Assembly: GCA_002428685.1 (NCBI GenBank)
Contig: DIXL01000016.1
Span: forward strand, 1 to 8,506
Source: Cloacimonetes bacterium UBA6081
GTDB taxonomy: Bacteria > Cloacimonadota > Cloacimonadia > Cloacimonadales > Cloacimonadaceae
Direction: 5' to 3'
Length of the DNA: 8,506 nucleotides
Below the pieces are notes generated by a model, which saw only the letters and a program-made list of their open reading frames with translations, did no database searches and was not told where the DNA came from. This document shows positions 6,766-8,506 of the stretch, in pieces; positions within the stretch are counted from its first letter, which is position 1, and each line of letters opens with the position of its first letter. Position numbers and translations under genes: made by a program.

Positions 6766-6767
6766 CA

Positions 6768-7658
6768 TCAAATATTTAAAGGTTTGAGCTTGCTGGTTAG
6801 GAATTTAACCAAAAAAAGCGGGTCATAGGACATTTTTGCCTGGCGCAGGCCTTCCAGCCCCAAGTCCTGTTCGCGGTTAATGTATTTGTAACGTCCTTGC
6901 ACAAAGCGTGCGGTTTCCCAATTGATAAGCTGAGCCGCACCTTTTTTATCCGGATCGAACTTTTCAAAGTGTTCTGCCACCATCTCCGGGGTTTGATGCG
7001 AAAAAATGGAGAAGGCAGCTATTTTATTGTGCAGGCAGATAATAATGCCCTCAACCGGCAGTTCGTTCCACATCGCCAAAGTATGCTCAATGGCTTTTAT
7101 TTCCGTCATCAGATAAATCCCATCAGCAGCTCTATCCCTGCGCCATTTATGCGTAAAACGCAAAAGGACATCGAACTTATCACTGGTGATGGGTAATACT
7201 ACATAATCCGGGTAAGCACGCACAAACTGCGAAATCAGGTTCTTTTTTTTAGCCAGCCGTTTCCCCGAAAGTGATACCAGTTTATCCGTTTCATATACAT
7301 AATCGGCCCAAGCCCGATCATCGCTTACTTCAAACAATTCATCCATCTCCGGATGCTGGGCATAATATTCTTCAGGAATAAGGATCAGTTCTGCATCGGA
7401 ATAATCCGACTTAAACAGCTTTACCAGCTCAGCAAGATCAGCTACAGTGAAGTTTGTCCCTATGGGAAAGCAAATATATTGATACTTGGGATTAAAAATT
7501 ACCAAGTTATCTTGCCATGACATATAGTGATTGCGGTAGATTACGCCCCAGGCCAGAATATTGGTAACGGTATAATCACAATTCTGTCTTGGAAAACGAT
7601 TCAGGTAATCCGTTATCAAGGGAATGTGTTCAGTTGTAATCAGCTCCAGATTTTGCAT
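6768..7658 (-). CDS. DUF2156 domain protein (GNAT-fold, phosphatidylglycerol lysyltransferase C-terminal-like)
   Basis: DUF2156 proteins share the tandem GNAT-like fold found in the soluble part of aminoacyl-phosphatidylglycerol synthases (MprF) and FemX-like transferases. The substrate of stand-alone members is generally unknown. The 296-residue product has the family's signature near the C-terminus, YINREQDLGLEGLRQAKMSYDP (about 259-280), and central basic patches GKRLAKKKNLISQF (131-144) and HKWRRDRA (170-177). It has no signal peptide and no membrane segment, unlike full-length MprF, so it is probably cytosolic. It lies 2 bp downstream of the GNAT gene in the same operon. GGGTGA (7665-7670) six bases before the ATG serves as ribosome site and includes the last codons of the upstream gene. 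Its stop is 2 bp from the stop of the convergent caspase-like gene. An A8 run (7243-7250 on the minus strand) lies in the basic patch. Confidence 0.87.
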   Translation of the reverse strand: MQNLELITTEHIPLITDYLNRFPRQNCDYTVTNILAWGVIYRNHYMSWQDNLVIFNPKYQYICFPIGTNFTVADLAELVKLFKSDYSDAELILIPEEYYAQHPEMDELFEVSDDRAWADYVYETDKLVSLSGKRLAKKKNLISQFVRAYPDYVVLPITSDKFDVLLRFTHKWRRDRAADGIYLMTEIKAIEHTLAMWNELPVEGIIICLHNKIAAFSIFSHQTPEMVAEHFEKFDPDKKGAAQLINWETARFVQGRYKYINREQDLGLEGLRQAKMSYDPLFLVKFLTSKLKPLNI

Positions 7659-7660
7659 AT

Positions 7661-8077
7661 TTATTCACCCAGGAGAAAAGGCGTGTAATTTTCCATCACC
7701 TTAAAGCCAAAACCCTGATAGAACCTTTCATAGCCGGGTTCGCTGATTAGACCTATCCATTGCAGTTCATGCTTTTTCAAATAGGCCAGCAAAGTGTTTA
7801 TGATGCCTTTGCCAATGCCATTTCCCCGCAAATCCTGGCGCACAGTTACGTCCTGAATATAGGCATCGCTAACGCCATCGCTGATCGCACGTCCCATGCC
7901 TATTATCTCATTACCCTGTATGGCGATAGCGAAACAAAAGGAATTTGTAATAATCTGACGCACGGTTTCCAAATATTGGGGGTTTTCGTCCATTTGCCAC
8001 CATCCGGCTTGGCGATAAAGCGATAGGATTATGGCATTATCCGCTTCTTTTACAATATGATAGCTAATCTGCGACAT
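7661..8077 (-). CDS. GNAT family N-acetyltransferase
   Basis: GNAT enzymes move an acetyl group from acetyl-CoA to an amine. The 138-residue product is a single compact domain of usual length. The acetyl-CoA-binding motif A is clear: IQDVTVRQDLRGNGIGKGII (74-93), with R84-x-x-G87-x-G89 as the pyrophosphate loop. The C-terminal part GYERFYQGFGFKVMENYTPF (115-134) carries the Y-x-x-x-G-F pattern common in the family, where a tyrosine often acts as general acid. The substrate cannot be read from the sequence. The start ATG at 8077 has a good ribosome site, AGGAGAG (8087-8093), nine bases upstream. It is the first gene of a two-gene operon with the DUF2156 protein, itself GNAT-like, so the pair may act on related substrates (inference). 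Confidence 0.93.
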   Translation of the reverse strand: MSQISYHIVKEADNAIILSLYRQAGWWQMDENPQYLETVRQIITNSFCFAIAIQGNEIIGMGRAISDGVSDAYIQDVTVRQDLRGNGIGKGIINTLLAYLKKHELQWIGLISEPGYERFYQGFGFKVMENYTPFLLGE

Positions 8078-8086
8078 GGTTTATAT

Positions 8087-8093
8087 CTCTCCT
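8087..8093 (-). promoter_or_regulatory. Ribosome binding site of the GNAT gene
   Basis: AGGAGAG on the minus strand, nine bases before the ATG at 8077. It supports that start. Confidence 0.7.
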
Positions 8094-8122
8094 GAAGTTT
8101 GTTTACGATAAAGAGTAATGAA

Positions 8123-8153
8123 ACTAAACAGATCAACAGCGGATATTTGTCAA
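8123..8153 (-). promoter_or_regulatory. Candidate promoter of the GNAT-DUF2156 operon
   Basis: On the minus strand TTGACA (8153-8148) is followed by TTTAGT (8128-8123, four of six matches to TATAAT) after 19 bases. At 17 bases only TGTTTA is found. The -35 is perfect and the position before the first gene is right, but the spacer is long and the -10 weak. Confidence 0.35.
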
Positions 8154-8163
8154 GCCCGCTGTT
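8135..8163. repeat. Perfect 8-bp inverted repeat enclosing the TTGACA box
   Basis: AACAGCGG (8135-8142) and CCGCTGTT (8156-8163) are exact complements around 13 bases that contain the candidate -35 box. Arm centres are about 21 bases apart, roughly two helical turns, as in many dimeric repressor sites. It could instead form an RNA hairpin; there is no immediate T tract on either strand. Confidence 0.6.
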
Positions 8164-8290
8164 TGGAATTTTTGAGATTTAACATAGAGAAAAGCAGAGA
8201 ATAGATTTTTTAACAAAGAGTAAAAGAGTAAATGAGGTTTTTATTAAACACAGAGAAAAGCAGAGAAAAGCAGAGATTGAATTATTTAAC

Positions 8291-8344
8291 AAAGAGGAAA
8301 AGAGGAAAAGAGAGAATCAAGTAAATCATAACATTCTGCGTTAT
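8291..8344. repeat. 54-bp direct repeat, copy 1
   Basis: Identical over all 54 bases to 8438-8491, at an offset of 147. It starts with aaagaggaaaagagg and ends with acattctgcgttat. After the repeat, copy 1 continues with cagtgttttatcc. Confidence 0.93.
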
Positions 8345-8358
8345 CAGTGTTTTATCCA

Positions 8359-8393
8359 ATCATGTTGATCAGGTAGATCATGTCATCAGAGTT
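8359..8393. repeat. Imperfect 9-bp tandem repeat between the two 54-bp copies
   Basis: Four consecutive units, atcatgttg, atcaggtag, atcatgtc and atcagagtt (8359-8367, 8368-8376, 8377-8384, 8385-8393), share the start atca. TGATC (8366-8370) and GATCA (8376-8380) form a small five-base stem around AGGTA. Confidence 0.6.
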
Positions 8394-8437
8394 CTATTGA
8401 AAAGAATATTAACAAAGAGTAAAAGAGGAAAAGAGTA

Positions 8438-8491
8438 AAAGAGGAAAAGAGGAAAAGAGAGAATCAAGTAAATCATAACATTCTGCGTTAT
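8438..8491. repeat. 54-bp direct repeat, copy 2
   Basis: Perfect copy of 8291-8344. It is followed by ttgcgttctatc, so the two copies diverge exactly after ctgcgttat. Upstream, copy 2 has a longer run of aaaagagg/aaaagagt units than copy 1. Confidence 0.93.
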
Positions 8492-8506
8492 TTGCGTTCT
8501 ATCAAA

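Larger units (their letters stand above)
8182..8506. repeat. Gene-free composite repeat region, purine-rich on the plus strand
   Basis: Nothing here looks coding on either strand. The stretch is built from short related motifs: agagaaaagcagaga (8186-8200, again twice around 8252-8275), ttaacaaagag (8210-8220, 8286-8296, 8409-8419), strings of aaaagagg/aaaagagt units (period 7-8) and a distinct 3' module ending in cattctgcgttat. The modules recur in the same order, so the region looks like two to three degraded copies of one composite element, probably continuing past the right edge. Confidence 0.8.

Noticed and set aside
6016..6790. Bidirectional terminator between the caspase-like and DUF2156 genes
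   Set aside because: Only 2 bp separate the stop codons and no stem followed by a T tract is seen at the junction.

Overview
The window looks like a core chromosomal segment of a Gram-negative-type anaerobe. Its GC content is moderate and its genes are tightly packed. Protein style, short gene spacing and minisatellite-like intergenic repeats made me think of Candidatus Cloacimonadota or a related FCB-group lineage. That is an impression from pattern recognition only, not a database result.

Layout. A four-gene minus-strand operon fills about two thirds of the window. In transcription order it is aspartate kinase (lysC, start placed at 5803), methionyl-tRNA synthetase (metG), a secreted SpoIID/LytB-domain protein and the redox chaperone Hsp33 (hslO). 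Junctions are a 4-bp ATGA overlap, a 1-bp gap and an 8-bp overlap, so translational coupling is likely. lysC and metG link methionine/lysine/threonine precursor supply with methionine charging. The SpoIID-like protein acts on or near peptidoglycan, and Hsp33 protects proteins under oxidative stress. A 170-bp divergent intergenic region follows. It holds a perfect 10-bp inverted repeat, an orphan strong Shine-Dalgarno sequence and TTGACA boxes. From it a plus-strand gene encodes an exported caspase-like (peptidase C14 fold) protein. This keeps the YYSGHG histidine motif but has Ala where the catalytic Cys should be, and it ends just after a run of nine G.

Tail to tail with that gene, only 2 bp away, is a second minus-strand pair: a GNAT acetyltransferase followed by a DUF2156 (GNAT-fold, lysylphosphatidylglycerol-synthase C-terminal-like) protein. 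The pair's upstream region has a TTGACA box inside the loop of a perfect 8-bp inverted repeat. The last 430 bases hold no gene I can support. They hold composite purine-rich repeats, including a 54-bp perfect direct repeat spaced 147 bp apart. The first 95 bases are also a tandem repeat, with a 19-bp unit in alternating versions.

The points most worth a second look are the apparently inactive caspase-like protein and its abrupt C-terminus, and the 39-bp x 3 in-frame repeat array in the linker before the C-terminal tRNA-binding domain of MetRS. I found no RNA gene, transposase or CRISPR array, and no clear intrinsic terminator.
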